In this document: positions 38,599 to 64,000 of the stretch, piece after piece
Layout: every line of letters starts with the position of its first letter
Numbering within the stretch: the first letter of the stretch is position 1
DNA from: Hydractinia symbiolongicarpus
Lineage: Eukaryota > Cnidaria > Hydrozoa > Anthoathecata > Hydractiniidae
NCBI RefSeq assembly: GCF_029227915.1
Contig: NC_079883.1
Span: forward strand, 26,970,001 to 27,034,000
Length of the DNA: 64,000 nucleotides
Reading direction: 5' to 3'
Position numbers and translations under genes: made by a program
Notes under the pieces: model-generated
Told to the model about the DNA's origin: nothing
The model's database searches: none
What the model saw: only the letters and a program-made list of their open reading frames with translations

Positions 38599-39504
38599 AG
38601 TCTTTCTGCAGGCAATCCTAAAAACAGTTATTAGAAGAACAACATAAAATTAGCAGAATACTAAAAAAAGTTCAGGAAAAATTGGCGCATATCATGGGAC
38701 CTCTTTTTGCCTGCGGTAATGTCATAGAGAACGTCACCAAAAGAACATCAGTGACCATAATGACGACTTTAACGAAGTGCCAATGTTTTATCATTAGAAA
38801 ATAAATAGCTCAAATGGTTAGCTTCGTTGCCTCAAAAAACAACAACAATCTAGCTCCTAATTTGTCTATGCTAATTTGATAAAAATTTACAGATGTTGTC
38901 CCAGTTTTGTAAAAGCTAGGTCAAAAAAAGAATTTTTACTGTTCACTTATCTGTATAATCTGTATTAATAATTAAGCAATACTATTTAGAATCTTGAAAA
39001 GGGCTGACTAAATAATGTTAGTTATTTTTTATTACTTTACAGGTCATGTATATAAATTGGACAACCAGTCCAAGAACACTGTTAACGTACTATATTGTAC
39101 GTTACCAATAAATGTATATATTTTTTAATTGTTTATTTATTTTATTTATTATTTGTTCTAACCTGGTATGCATTCAAGCAGTATTATAAGATGCAAGTAA
39201 GAAACAAAAAAAGATTGCTCCTGAATGACACTGACAATTTGCACCACACATACAATTCCACTCATCTTGATCGCAATTAATGATGATGACATTACACAGT
39301 GCGCCCATGAAAAGGACAGCATTTGGTTCTACAACAACTTTATAATTAACGGTGTCAAACATAGGGGTATTTTTATGGAAAAAAGGTCTACTGTTGGTCT
39401 AAAGGTCCTTATCAGTTCAAAACCAGTTTCATTTCACCAACATCCTCCTACACAAAAAACAACATGGTAAAAGGAAAAATGATGGCGTAGGTAGCAATGA
39501 ACAG

Positions 39505-39809
39505 AATATGTTGTTAAAAATGCAGAAGAATTTATTGACTTAGCCAAAGAGAAATTCCCAGACTTAGTCATCATCCTTGGCCTCTTTGACGATATACGTG
39601 CTGATACCTATTTCTTAAAAAATCGCTATAAAAAGCATGCAAAGCCCAACCCAAAAACATTTTCTGTAATGTTGTTGAAATTGGTGTCGAATCTTACTGT
39701 TAATGGTTATTCAGCTAACTTAGAAAGTCTTGGAAGAGGAAGTATAATGCACATTGAGCAGGAAAGTAAACAAGGAGATTATGTTAAGATTGACATGGTT
39801 GTTATCTAA
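39505..39809 (+). CDS. Unrecognised open exon-like frame
   Basis: A plus-strand frame of about 100 codons follows a possible acceptor (CAATGAACAG) and ends at TAA 39807-39809. It reads EEFIDLAKEKFPDLVIILGL then FDDIRADTYFLKNRYKKHAK, ..FSVMLLKLVSNLTVNGYS and LESLGRGSIMHIEQ... It has balanced amino-acid use and a hydrophobic strand-like stretch, unlike random AT-rich frames, and no initiating Met. I do not recognise it. It could be a terminal exon of a small gene or, given the surroundings, a piece of a mobile element. Confidence 0.35.
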
Positions 39810-40890
39810 ATGTTTGCAGTTGTGACAGATGAGAGGGTAGGTAATGCGTTGCTCATTTAGGAAATTCGGAAGACTAAAAAAAGTAGAAACGACATTTAAT
39901 AGAAGAGAACATGTTATTTTGAAAAAAATAATTTGTCAAAATAAAACAGTATTGTCATAAAAAAACAATTCTTTGATGTAAAGGTCCTGGACCCAAATAA
40001 ACTTATGATATATAGCTACTCTACTCAGTAATTGTTTGAAAAAAACCCTCATTTTTGTTTTGTTCTGATTCTGACGTACTTGGTAGTTGGTTATTATGAC
40101 TGTCCAAAATCTGTCACGCCCATCACAAATTAGCCGAAGAAAATTGATGAATTAGCTGGAACGTTTATCAGTATTAATGAATATTTTGTTAATATTTGTC
40201 AATCATTTCTTGCATGCAGAAGGCAAATAAACCAAAATAATTCATTCGTGTAAAGTTCAATTTTTGCGAGACTCTGTGTCAGGTCCGGAATTATCACGTC
40301 CGGAACACACCTCTAAACCATAACTAACGATAAATTGATACAAGAAAAGATGATTTAATTGCTAGAGAAAATTTTTTCCAATTACAAACTCGAGACAGAA
40401 AGTAAGAGATAGAAAAAATGCTACTCGGGCATCTTACGTTCTAAACGCACCTTACACCACACTAAATCGGTTCTGAAATTTCCACAAATTTAATAGGAGG
40501 GCCCTACCAACTTTTTTCTGAAAGAGTTAGATGAGTCCCCTCATAAAAACTTCAATTTCTAAGCACCTATGTAGTATAAAATAATAAATTTTCATGACTT
40601 GTATATTTAAAACTTTTGTGAGAATTTATTTTCACGAGTTAAGTGCCCAAGATAACGCAATATGCAGTTGAAGCATCATTTAAAACTTTTTAGTACAAAA
40701 AATAAATTTGTATAAGAAAGTATGCTAAAAACCACAAATTTCTATATTATGGCTGAAATGTGTTGCTCACTTTGCACGTAATATGCACAAAAATACCAAT
40801 ATCACCTTTTTTATGTTCACCTACATCTCTCTCAATTCATCATGCTATATTCATCCAATTACCATTTTATTCACACAGCTACCTCAAAAC
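39810..40890. other. Intergenic, 3' flank of NDUFAF7
   Basis: No gene supported. AATAAA on the minus strand at about 40866-40871, some 20 bp past the NDUFAF7 stop, is a plausible polyadenylation signal for that gene. Confidence 0.4.
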
Positions 40891-47661
<6,771 letters not shown>

Positions 47662-47700
47662 CTATAAATCCAAAATAACATTTTATAACAACAAACCCAT

Positions 47701-48988
47701 TATTCATTTAAAGAAAAAATACCTCAAGTAGAAAAAAAATTGATAAAAAATCGTACTTCTCTGAAATCGAATAGCATACCCATAGCATTTTTTAGTAACT
47801 TTTATCATCTAAACATACGTTTAATACAGAATTTTTCAACACTTTTTAATGTATTAATACCATTTTTAAAATATCTGCAGTTTTGATCCTAAAAGGAATA
47901 AAACTGTTAGAAGAGTTTGATGCAAAAATGTTTCAGTGTTTGCAGCGCAACGTATAATGTATAATGGGTCTGATATTGAGCGACAATGAAATTTTTTACT
48001 TTGAGATATACTTTATTTTAAGTAAGCACTTGTAAATGACAATTTACAATTTTTTATCTGTTTTCACAAAGTTATAGTATTAAAAGTTGTAATGGCAACA
48101 TTTAACTCACAAGGCAATGCAAGCAATTATCACACCAAAGCATTGCCTCATAATCACCTACCAAGCTATACAAAAGAATTGCTATCTAACACATTCTCAA
48201 TTTGCTCCCTACTTTTTTTGTAAAGTTGGGTTGAGGAAAACAGCAAGAAAACCGGAAAGATAAATCTTTTTTAATTACAATATTTCAGTCTCAGTTAAAA
48301 ATTAATAAAAAAGCATGAGATAATAAAAGATCTCTACGAATTAAATTCTTTTTTTATTTAATAATTTTCCTTGTGTCTTTTTTGTATAACGCTCTTGAGC
48401 AGTGTAATCAACACTATTTTTCTTTGATATTTGTAAGCATAATTTTAAGACTTGTAAATAATTTTAGTATATATTTATCAAAACTTTAAAACCTTGTAAC
48501 CTTAGGACGACAATAAGAATTGTTGAAACATGTAGTTCAAATTAAAAAAATGTGTTTTATTATTATATACATGATGCTGGTTAAATCATTTGAATTCTAT
48601 CTCGTAACATGTTATCAGCAGCTAAATATAAATAGATATTTCTGTCTTTATGTCTTTAATTACCTTAGCAATTAAGTAAATTTACCATTTCTTTAGGTGT
48701 GTCAAAACAGCAAGCAGAAAACGTTTGGTGCACTAATGTCAAACGAAAATATTATGCAAAGAAAAGCTTTATAAAAACAAACAATAAGCAATAATAGTTT
48801 ATTTGAAATGTTTGCAAGTTTACATCAAAAATCAATCAGCTTGAGCTGAAAATTTAGCTCAGCTGAATGATTCCATGCCTTAATTTTTGTACCAGTCTTT
48901 GAATTTAATGAAACACACTAGTAAAATATAAGTAAGAATAAAATATTAAAAGCCTTATAATATATACAAAATAACTATCTATCATTAA
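47701..48988. other. Spacer between NDUFAF7 and FANCB
   Basis: No coding motif found on either strand. The missing first NDUFAF7 exon and its promoter should lie in or beyond this stretch. It is very AT-rich. Confidence 0.35.
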
Positions 48989-50653
48989 CTATAAATTTAT
49001 ATTTTGAGACATTGTTGAAATTACACATGAATCTGTATTTAATACCGTCTGCAAAACATCAACTTTATTTACAACACCGTACTCTTCTTCCTCTCTTTTT
49101 CTTTTTGGTCCATCTATTATAATAACATCATCATTTTCCCTATTTAAATTATACTTATAAAATGTTTCCTTAATACGAATTTCATCTAAAAGGCATGTAA
49201 GCATTTCTTTACACAAGATTCCATTTTCACCATAAGTCTCTTTAAATTCCACATCAGCAGGCAAAACTTTTTCAATTTGATTCAACAAAATTTTAAAATC
49301 AGCTTCACTATCCGTGTACACAGTACACATAATGAATGAGTAAGACATTTGTAATCTAATTTCTCCTGATATATATTTCGGCTGCAGAACAACTACATTA
49401 CCAATAGTACTACTGTGGCAGGACAAAGCCTTTGACAACAATTCTGGCATACTTTTTAAAGACGTTATTTTCGATTGTAATGCAAATGTGCTTCCTTTTC
49501 TGACCATATCTAAAGTTACTTTTGATTTTTCATCCCGAGACAGAAAATCTTGTGGAACATCTAATCTACCAGACACAATTTCTTCTGCAGTCAAACTTAT
49601 TTTCCCTAAAATTGCTGATAAAAATTTGTTATTGCTGTTTCGATAATCAATCTTAAAATTATATTCATCTGTACTAAAATTAGATAGCTCTGTAATTGTT
49701 ACAAGGTCTAGTACTTCTTTGGGACAAAATTGTTTCATGATTGTATCCACTTTGACATACTTAAGCTTCGATTTTACACCATCATATGTTTTACGTGAAG
49801 AAAAATAGATTTTAGATTTTGAAGAGCAGTTAGTTTTCTTTACTAAACTCAGTGAAATATCCCAGAAGTTCTCATTTGTAACATTTTCTATTTGTACGCA
49901 AACCAAGAGATTTTTATTGTATATCCTCTTCCAGACGTCTTTAACAACAAAGACATTCTGTCTAACCTCAACTTTTTCTTCCATTACAACGGCTGTACTA
50001 GTCCCCAGCATATCAACAAAGTTTCTATTTATGGCTGGTTTGTTTGGAATATCCAAGCTGTTTTTAAACAATGACAAACATGAAGATTGGGCCAGATCAA
50101 TTTTGTCAATAATTTTTGCCTTTTCCTTTTGTATGGCTGCTATGGTTGAAACACATTTGTTTTCCATTGCTTTTACCGCTAGAATATATCCACTTCCCAA
50201 ACTATCACTGTTACCTTTAACTTGTTTATCCGGTTTATCAGTAAGTCTGGTATCATATAAACAACATCGAAAATCATTTACAAAAAAATCCTCACCCTCA
50301 TTTGTTTTAAAAGTCACAATAATTTGATCATGGCCAATATTAACATAGTCATCAATAACGATATTTACCCCTTTCCTCCAAGACCCAAGTACCTTTTTCT
50401 CCATGATACTGACCGCACAACAGCCATTTTTATGGGACTGTAAAAGTATCACAAAATCATTATGAAACCTTTCACCAGATATAGCTCTCACGTCAGCAAA
50501 AGTAATATCACAAGAAAACAAAATAAATTGTTCTGCTTTCACAATACATTTTTCGTTTTGAGTGCATATACATATTTGATTCCAATCCTTTCGAAAATAT
50601 TGACAATTTAGACAACTTTTTAAATGCTCAGTGACATCAATTTTAATATTCAT
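48989..50653 (-). CDS. FANCB: FANCB homologue (Fanconi anaemia core complex), large exon
   Basis: A 554-codon frame. Alignment by eye to vertebrate FANCB: CCAVSIMEKKVLGSWRKGVN with VIDDYVNIGHDQIIVTFK and FFVNDFRCCLYD corresponds to FANCB's 'ACAVW...W....L.LIDDFIGSGTEQVLLLFK...F.ITDL...Y' block. VKDVWKRIYNKNLLVCVQIE with ..DISLSLV corresponds to the following 'VEKIWYRVIDDSLVVGVK...LSLL'. The C-terminal half is diverged. FANCB pairs with FAAP100 and FANCL in the ubiquitin ligase that modifies FANCD2/FANCI at crosslinks. The frame opens directly after a splice acceptor (TTTCGTTTCAG|ATG). Relative to vertebrate FANCB (about 860 residues) roughly the first 290 residues are absent, so upstream coding exons may exist, though PTGR2 begins its 3' end only 770 bp away. 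The ATG may be the true start of a shorter protein. Confidence 0.75.
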   Translation of the reverse strand: MNIKIDVTEHLKSCLNCQYFRKDWNQICICTQNEKCIVKAEQFILFSCDITFADVRAISGERFHNDFVILLQSHKNGCCAVSIMEKKVLGSWRKGVNIVIDDYVNIGHDQIIVTFKTNEGEDFFVNDFRCCLYDTRLTDKPDKQVKGNSDSLGSGYILAVKAMENKCVSTIAAIQKEKAKIIDKIDLAQSSCLSLFKNSLDIPNKPAINRNFVDMLGTSTAVVMEEKVEVRQNVFVVKDVWKRIYNKNLLVCVQIENVTNENFWDISLSLVKKTNCSSKSKIYFSSRKTYDGVKSKLKYVKVDTIMKQFCPKEVLDLVTITELSNFSTDEYNFKIDYRNSNNKFLSAILGKISLTAEEIVSGRLDVPQDFLSRDEKSKVTLDMVRKGSTFALQSKITSLKSMPELLSKALSCHSSTIGNVVVLQPKYISGEIRLQMSYSFIMCTVYTDSEADFKILLNQIEKVLPADVEFKETYGENGILCKEMLTCLLDEIRIKETFYKYNLNRENDDVIIIDGPKRKREEEEYGVVNKVDVLQTVLNTDSCVISTMSQNINL

Positions 50654-51042
50654 CTGAAACGAAAATTATAAGATAACATGGATTGGAGAGACAGCAGCAT
50701 TTTTTAATTTCCCATGACACTACTGAACAAATAAGCTTCAAATAAATTACAACTTCAAAATTAACTATGCTGCATATAATAGAGGAAAAACACAAGGTTA
50801 GTCTTTTTATTTTTTTTTTATGATTAGTTACCAATTGTTTGGGTCAGTTGAAATTACCATGAGTAGAAATATTACAAATTGTTTTCGCATCATAAAAAAA
50901 GTGCACACATCAATAACAATACACACAAATAAAATAATACATATCAACAGCAGAAACAGAGAAAAGTACATTTTTGCATCAAAGAAAAACTCAATGCGAG
51001 CTATTTATATTCTACTAACAAACTGTTAATCTGTTACTGCAT

Positions 51043-51350
51043 ATATGGCGTCGTAGCTTATTGATTATAACTCCTGCACTTTATACAAGAGACCAGGTTT
51101 GATTCCTCTTAGCGGCGATTCAATATGGGTGAGTAAATGTCACGATAGGCCTTGGTTAACCACTGCCATGTAGGAGAAATGGTGCAGGGTGTTAAATGTT
51201 GCTGGGAGTTCTCTGGTAGAGTGCAGACCCTTACAATGTATGTGCAGCTTAAAATGAGCATATACTTTAGGACTGCCCATCTAAGCCACAGCGCCCCTCC
51301 TGGAAATAATAGACAAAGTATAGTCCTCAATATTTGTGAGGAGACAAACT
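51043..51350 (+). mobile_element. tRNA-derived SINE (plus strand)
   Basis: The head TATGGCGTCGTAGCTTATTG (A box TAGCTTATTGA) and GAGACCAGGTTTGATTCCTC (B box) have pol III spacing. The body with GGTGCAGGGTGTTAAATGTT, GACTGCCCATCTAAGCCACA and TCCTGGAAATAATAGACAAA is the reverse complement of the copy at 22.88-23.155 kb. Lies between FANCB and PTGR2. No coding capacity. Confidence 0.75.
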
Positions 51351-51425
51351 AAGAAAGTATTAAAACATAAAAGTCACTGCATGAACAATTCTTTAAAAAT
51401 AGATTTCAATATCACAAAAAACAAA

Positions 51426-59831
<8,406 letters not shown>

Positions 59832-61640
59832 TTTGTATATGTAGTCTTCTTAAAAACATTTTCATTACATTTATTTAATTAATCACGAAAGTTTCATGGA
59901 ATCTCGTATAACACTAATCTATTGGACCCCTCAGTATTAACTAAAAGTGCCATTTTTTAGGTGCTAGTAACTCTTTTTTACTTTTTCAAACAACTGCATT
60001 ATTTACTTTTATGATACAAATTTCCTTTACTATTTGGCCTTTGACACATATGGAAATATTTCAACTCTTTCTTTCTATATTTCTGAGTTAACAGAAATTT
60101 TCAATCCACAATGCATAGACAGGAAAAAAATTGACTTTTACGAGCTCCAAAAATTTATCTCATCGTAGATGTTAAACTATTACACAATTTAATAATTATT
60201 TTGCATAATTTGTTAAATAACTTAGGAATATTGCATTCTTTTTTGCTATTTTTATGAAAAAACCTTTGGCAGTAATGGCGACCTTCCTGACATAAGACAA
60301 CGTAGATTGTGTAAAGCTAAAATAAAATTTAGAAATGACTGTTTTACTGTTACTACCTATGATAGGTTGTCAAATTCCAACCTTGTTCTCAGGGCCTGTT
60401 GTCTTTTTTCATATCTAGACAGCTAGATTAACCTCCCTAATACTTTTCTAATTTGCAGTGTTGGGGAGTCTAGGTGTTGATGCAGGAGATTGTGTGGGCT
60501 GAAATTAACAAAGAAAACATTTTCTTCATCACAAGACCGAACAAAGTTATAATTAATAATGCAAAGGTGTAGCAATAGTGTGGCCTGAAATATCACTTGT
60601 CTTCTAGTCTAGTGTCCAGTGCTTCTTGCAAAAAAAGCAAGGAAAAGAGGCTTGGAGGAGAAAGAAGGAGAAAAGAAGAAAAGAAATAAGAGAAGAAAAG
60701 GTACCTAGTATAACATGGAATATATTCAGTTCATAACAACAAGAACAAAGTTCCTGTGGGATAAAAATGGACTTATACATTAATCCCAAGCATTTGCCAA
60801 CACGTGTGTCACTAATTTTTTTTCATGGAATATCTAGGACTGTATAATTAAAGGACCACGGACCTACTTTGGTTTGCGTCACGTCGAACATGAGATTAAA
60901 CGTTTCTGTTGCCAAAATACACGTAAAGTCCTTCAAATAAATACCAAACTAAACAAGAAGACCTGTTTGTTTCAAACACTCGCCCTTGAAAATAGAGACT
61001 TGTTGTTGAAAGCAGTTTTTGACGTCAGCATTACAGATATTTTTCACAAATTTCGGAGTCTTTGCGGGTCTCGACCTGGATTATTTACGTAGTGCAGGCG
61101 TGCTAGAATTCGACTAGAAAATTTTAAACGCTGTGTGCCTGTCCTACGTGTGTTCAAAATTAGCTACCACAAGCTACAAATGCAAAACTTTATTCACACG
61201 AGCCGCAGCGCCGTTTTGGATCTCTTTCCTTATTCTCCAACCATGATGGGAAACATTCTTTCATTTTCGTAGCTTATTAGGCCTCCTCGAATTAAATCTC
61301 GCGACGCGATCCTTGAGCCAATGTTTTACCAATTTCTAAAAGGACTAAGAAATTTGTTTTTCATTTATAAACAATAATTATGGTTTTTGTGTCCGCTAAA
61401 AAGCGTTCAAAGAATGGCCTAGCCTAGCTTTCCGCCCAATATTCTGATGCCCTCACCAGGACATCTTTGTGTCCGAAGGTCCGTCAGTGTCCCAACGATG
61501 CGGAAAATGTATACGACGGAAATTCCAGTAGTACCTTATATATGCACGATCAACCTCGACTCAGGGGTTCTTGGTTTTTTGATATCAGGGCTCGCTGCGT
61601 TAACCGTCAAATTAGCGCGAGCGGCTTTGACATCAGGTAA
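59832..61640. other. 5' flank of PTGR2 and intergenic DNA
   Basis: Expected to contain the PTGR2 promoter and 5' UTR (minus strand), but no core promoter motif is convincing. A 72-codon plus-strand frame at 60874-61092 has no recognisable motif. No repeats of note. Confidence 0.35.
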
Positions 61641-61644
61641 TAAA

Positions 61645-61920
61645 CCGTGGGGACGAGAATGATGGGCGTTATGCTTGAAAAAAACTAAACCTAATGACGT
61701 ATGTACCTGGGAGATTTTACCTGTAACATGCTTTTCAAATATGCTCTGTTCTCCAAAATAAAGGAATTATGCTCCACTCTTTTCCTAAAACAACTTTTTA
61801 CGGAGCAAACATGTGTTACAGAAAAGAGTAGCACTCATTCTCGTCCCCAGAGCTCTTTGAGATAAACACGAAAGTAGTTTCGAGGTTTATCTCAAAGAGC
61901 TCTTGGGTCGAGAATGAGTA
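61645..61920. mobile_element. Hairpin-forming MITE-like repeat
   Basis: TGGGGACGAGAATGA at about 61648 and its inverted form TCATTCTCGTCCCCA at about 61836 bound a 200-bp unit. The right end is itself the left arm of a large hairpin: 61833-61868 pairs with 61884-61919 (arms containing CAGAGCTCTTTGAGATAAAC and GTTTATCTCAAAGAGCTCTTG), with about 15 unpaired bases. Nested or abutting copies of one short inverted-repeat element are the simplest reading. Confidence 0.6.
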
Positions 61921-63110
61921 TCATTCTCTTGTTGACTAGATTATTTTCTAATAGCTCTTGTATTTCTAAAAATGGTGTTAAAACCGATGATAATTTTGTT
62001 GACATGATTAGAAAATTTGAAAATCAAAAACATGAACCCAAAATTATCAAGGTTCGTAGATACAAAAACTTTAGTGAAGAGGCTTTTCTAAAAGAACTCA
62101 GGAATTTATGATGACCTTCTTAAAGTACCCTCGTCACCAGGGTTTTTTGCGTTCTCTCATATCAAGAAGACAAAAAACCCTGGGGAAGAGGGTGCTTCTT
62201 AAAGCATGTGAGAAAGTGATTGAAAAATGTTAAAACAGCGGCTGACAAACATGCTCCTTTTAAAACGCATAGATTTTCCGGCCGTGTGGAGGTATTGTTC
62301 AGTGATGAATAACAGTCATCAGGGAAAGCATTAAAATCCATCATTTAAAACTAAAAAGAAACCAGTTAATAGAACTCAAAATCGACAAAAAAACGAATGA
62401 CATTTTGCAGGACTTCCAAAACCTGTTAAAAGAACTTCCAAAAAATCTAAAAAAAAATGCTAAGTCAGGCAATACTACCTCAAACAATGAGTAGTATAAA
62501 ATGATGGTAATATCTAACCCAAAAAGAAATTTTAAACACATGTAATTTATTTTTTCTCAGTATTGGTGCCAAACTAGCCTCAAAGTTTTCTTCTGGCACA
62601 ACTTGATAATGTTAATCTACCTATTAGCAGACACAATTTTCGGTGTATTCCAATTAAAACCTAAAGTGTAAAAAAAATAATAAGTTCATTAAAACTTAAA
62701 AAATACTGGCTCGGACCTTGAACGGAATTGGTTCGCGACTGCTAAAAGCAGGATCGACACTTTTTCGTATTTATTTATCAAGTCTTTATTTACTGGATTA
62801 TGTAAAGGGTCTCGCCTCTTTTTTAAATTGGCAATAAAACAGACCTTACAAATTATCGTTCTATACCATTTTGCCAATTCCTTTAAAAATATTTGACAAG
62901 TTAGTGCATGAGCAAATTTCTCTTTTTATTTCTTAGCACCATTTCCTAAATGACGGACAGTCTGGATTTCGAAACGTTTTTTCACGGAAACTTCAGTAGT
63001 CGATGTGTCTGATTTTATATTCTTACTGAGCTCGATGAACAAAACGTTGTTGGTGTTGTGCTCATTGAATTTCCGCGCCCGAAGGTGTAGGAAATTCTTT
63101 AAAACCGCCG
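61914..63110 (+). pseudogene. LINE (CR1/Jockey-type) ORF2 remnant
   Basis: Plus-strand blocks in order but in shifting frames: IIKVRRYKNFSEEAFLKELR (61995-62110), the linker between endonuclease and RT; DKHAPFKTHRFSGR (about 62247-62290); a 'NTCNLFFLSIGAKLASKFSS' block (about 62535-62600), matching 'FN.yF..iG..LA'; then 'LTNYRSI' (about 62846) and FLNDGQSGFRNVFS (about 62945-62990), matching the RT entry 'NYRPISlLP....QSGFR..hST'. Multiple frameshifts; inactive. Opposite in orientation to the LINE remnant at 3 kb and possibly the same family. Confidence 0.75.
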
Positions 63111-63273
63111 TTTTTTTTTTTCGGAGCATTTTTTGAGAAAAAATCGACCCTGGGATTTCACGTTCATCTGAGAGGAGGATGGTATTGAACTGACTAACTA
63201 ACCCTGTCCCAAATGGTTAATTGAACGTCACAGATTAAAACTTCGTACCCAAGCTCCCTAAGTACTGGGAAAT

Positions 63274-63905
63274 CATCTAAATGATGTTTCAGGCCAATAT
63301 TGGACAAAATTTGGCACACTTAACAAAAAGGTATGCTGAACATAATGGTGACATCATAATTTTGATTTTTGTCACCTAAATGTCATTTTAGGCCAAAATT
63401 TGTTCAAAAATTAAAACTACTTTATTTTCAACAAAATTTGGCACAGTTAACAAATAAAGTATGCTGAACATGATAATGACATCAAAATTTTGATTTCTTG
63501 TTACCTAAATGTCATTATAGGTGAAAATTGGTTTAAAAATTAAAACTACTTTATTTTCAACAAAATTTGGCACAGTTAACAAATAAAGTATGCTGAACAT
63601 GATGGTGACATCAAAATTTTGATTTCTTGTTACCTAAATGTCATTTTAGGCGAAAATTGATCCAAAAATTAAAACTACTTTATTTTTTACAAGAATTGAC
63701 ACAGTTAACACAAAAAGTATGCTGAACATGATGGTGACATCAAAATTTTGGTTTTTGTCACCTAAATGTCATTTTAGGCCAAAATTTGTTCAAAAATTAA
63801 AACTACTTTATTTTCAACAAAAATTGGCACAGTTAATAAAGAAAGTGTGCTGAAAATGTTGGCCACGTCAAATTTTTGATTTTTCGTCAACTAAATGCCG
63901 TTTAA
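63274..63905 (+). repeat. Satellite/minisatellite, ~129-bp unit, about five copies
   Basis: Successive CCTAAATGTCATTTTAGG boxes start near 63375, 63504, 63633, 63761 and 63890, giving a period of 128-129 bp; a shorter first unit begins near 63274. Each unit contains AATTAAAACTACTTTATTTT, CACAGTTAACA and GTATGCTGAACATGATGGTG. Central units are most alike and both edges are diverged, as expected for an array evolving by unequal exchange. Non-coding. Confidence 0.9.
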
Positions 63906-64000
63906 GACCATAAACGTCTCAACCGCAAGACTTTCAACCATGAATGATAGGCTGTATTTTTTGTTAGTAATTTATTTTAAAATGTAAGTTTATTATGAAA

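Noticed and set aside
49892-50327. Plus-strand frames of 60 and 136 codons
   Set aside because: Antisense shadows within the FANCB exon.

Overview
The window is eukaryotic: AT-rich, gene-sparse, with multi-exon genes whose introns follow GT-AG, and many decayed transposons. The gene set (lamin B receptor, Fanconi FANCB, NDUFAF7, PTGR2, mercaptopyruvate sulfurtransferase) is animal. The low GC, compact GT-AG introns and mix of Ty1/copia, BEL/Pao, LINE and Helitron debris suggest an early-branching metazoan, most likely a cnidarian (hydrozoan-like). That placement is inference; no species marker was identified.

Layout. 1-6.1 kb: transposon debris (integrase-like remnant, tRNA-like repeat, LINE reverse transcriptase on the minus strand). 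6.2-10.5 kb (-): a C14-sterol reductase of the TM7SF2/ERG24 type without LBR's N-terminal domains. 10.5-15.6 kb: repeats, including a LINE tail and a decayed copia element. 15.6-23.65 kb (-): a complete lamin B receptor (Tudor + RS-rich region + sterol reductase core), a tandem paralogue of the first gene with the same intron positions; a BEL/Pao remnant and a SINE sit in its first intron. 23.7-27.8 kb: intergenic. 27.8-32.4 kb (+): two nearly identical two-exon sulfurtransferase genes, followed by a tandemly duplicated 3' flank of which only one copy carries Helitron insertions. 33.4-40.9 kb: transposon debris, including an autonomous-Helitron fragment. 40.9-47.7 kb (-): NDUFAF7, with an intronless SGNH-fold gene nested on the opposite strand in its largest intron. 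49.0-50.65 kb (-): a large exon homologous to FANCB. 51.4-59.8 kb (-): PTGR2 in four exons, whose intron 1 holds a 2.3-kb insertion flanked by 34-bp direct repeats. 60-64 kb: a hairpin MITE, a LINE remnant and a 129-bp satellite.

The genes are not an operon. They are independent housekeeping loci: sterol reduction and nuclear envelope, sulfur transfer/H2S, complex I assembly, DNA crosslink repair and prostaglandin/enone reduction. Exon boundaries were derived by hand from splice signals and reading-frame continuity. No database search was run; family names rest on recognised motifs.
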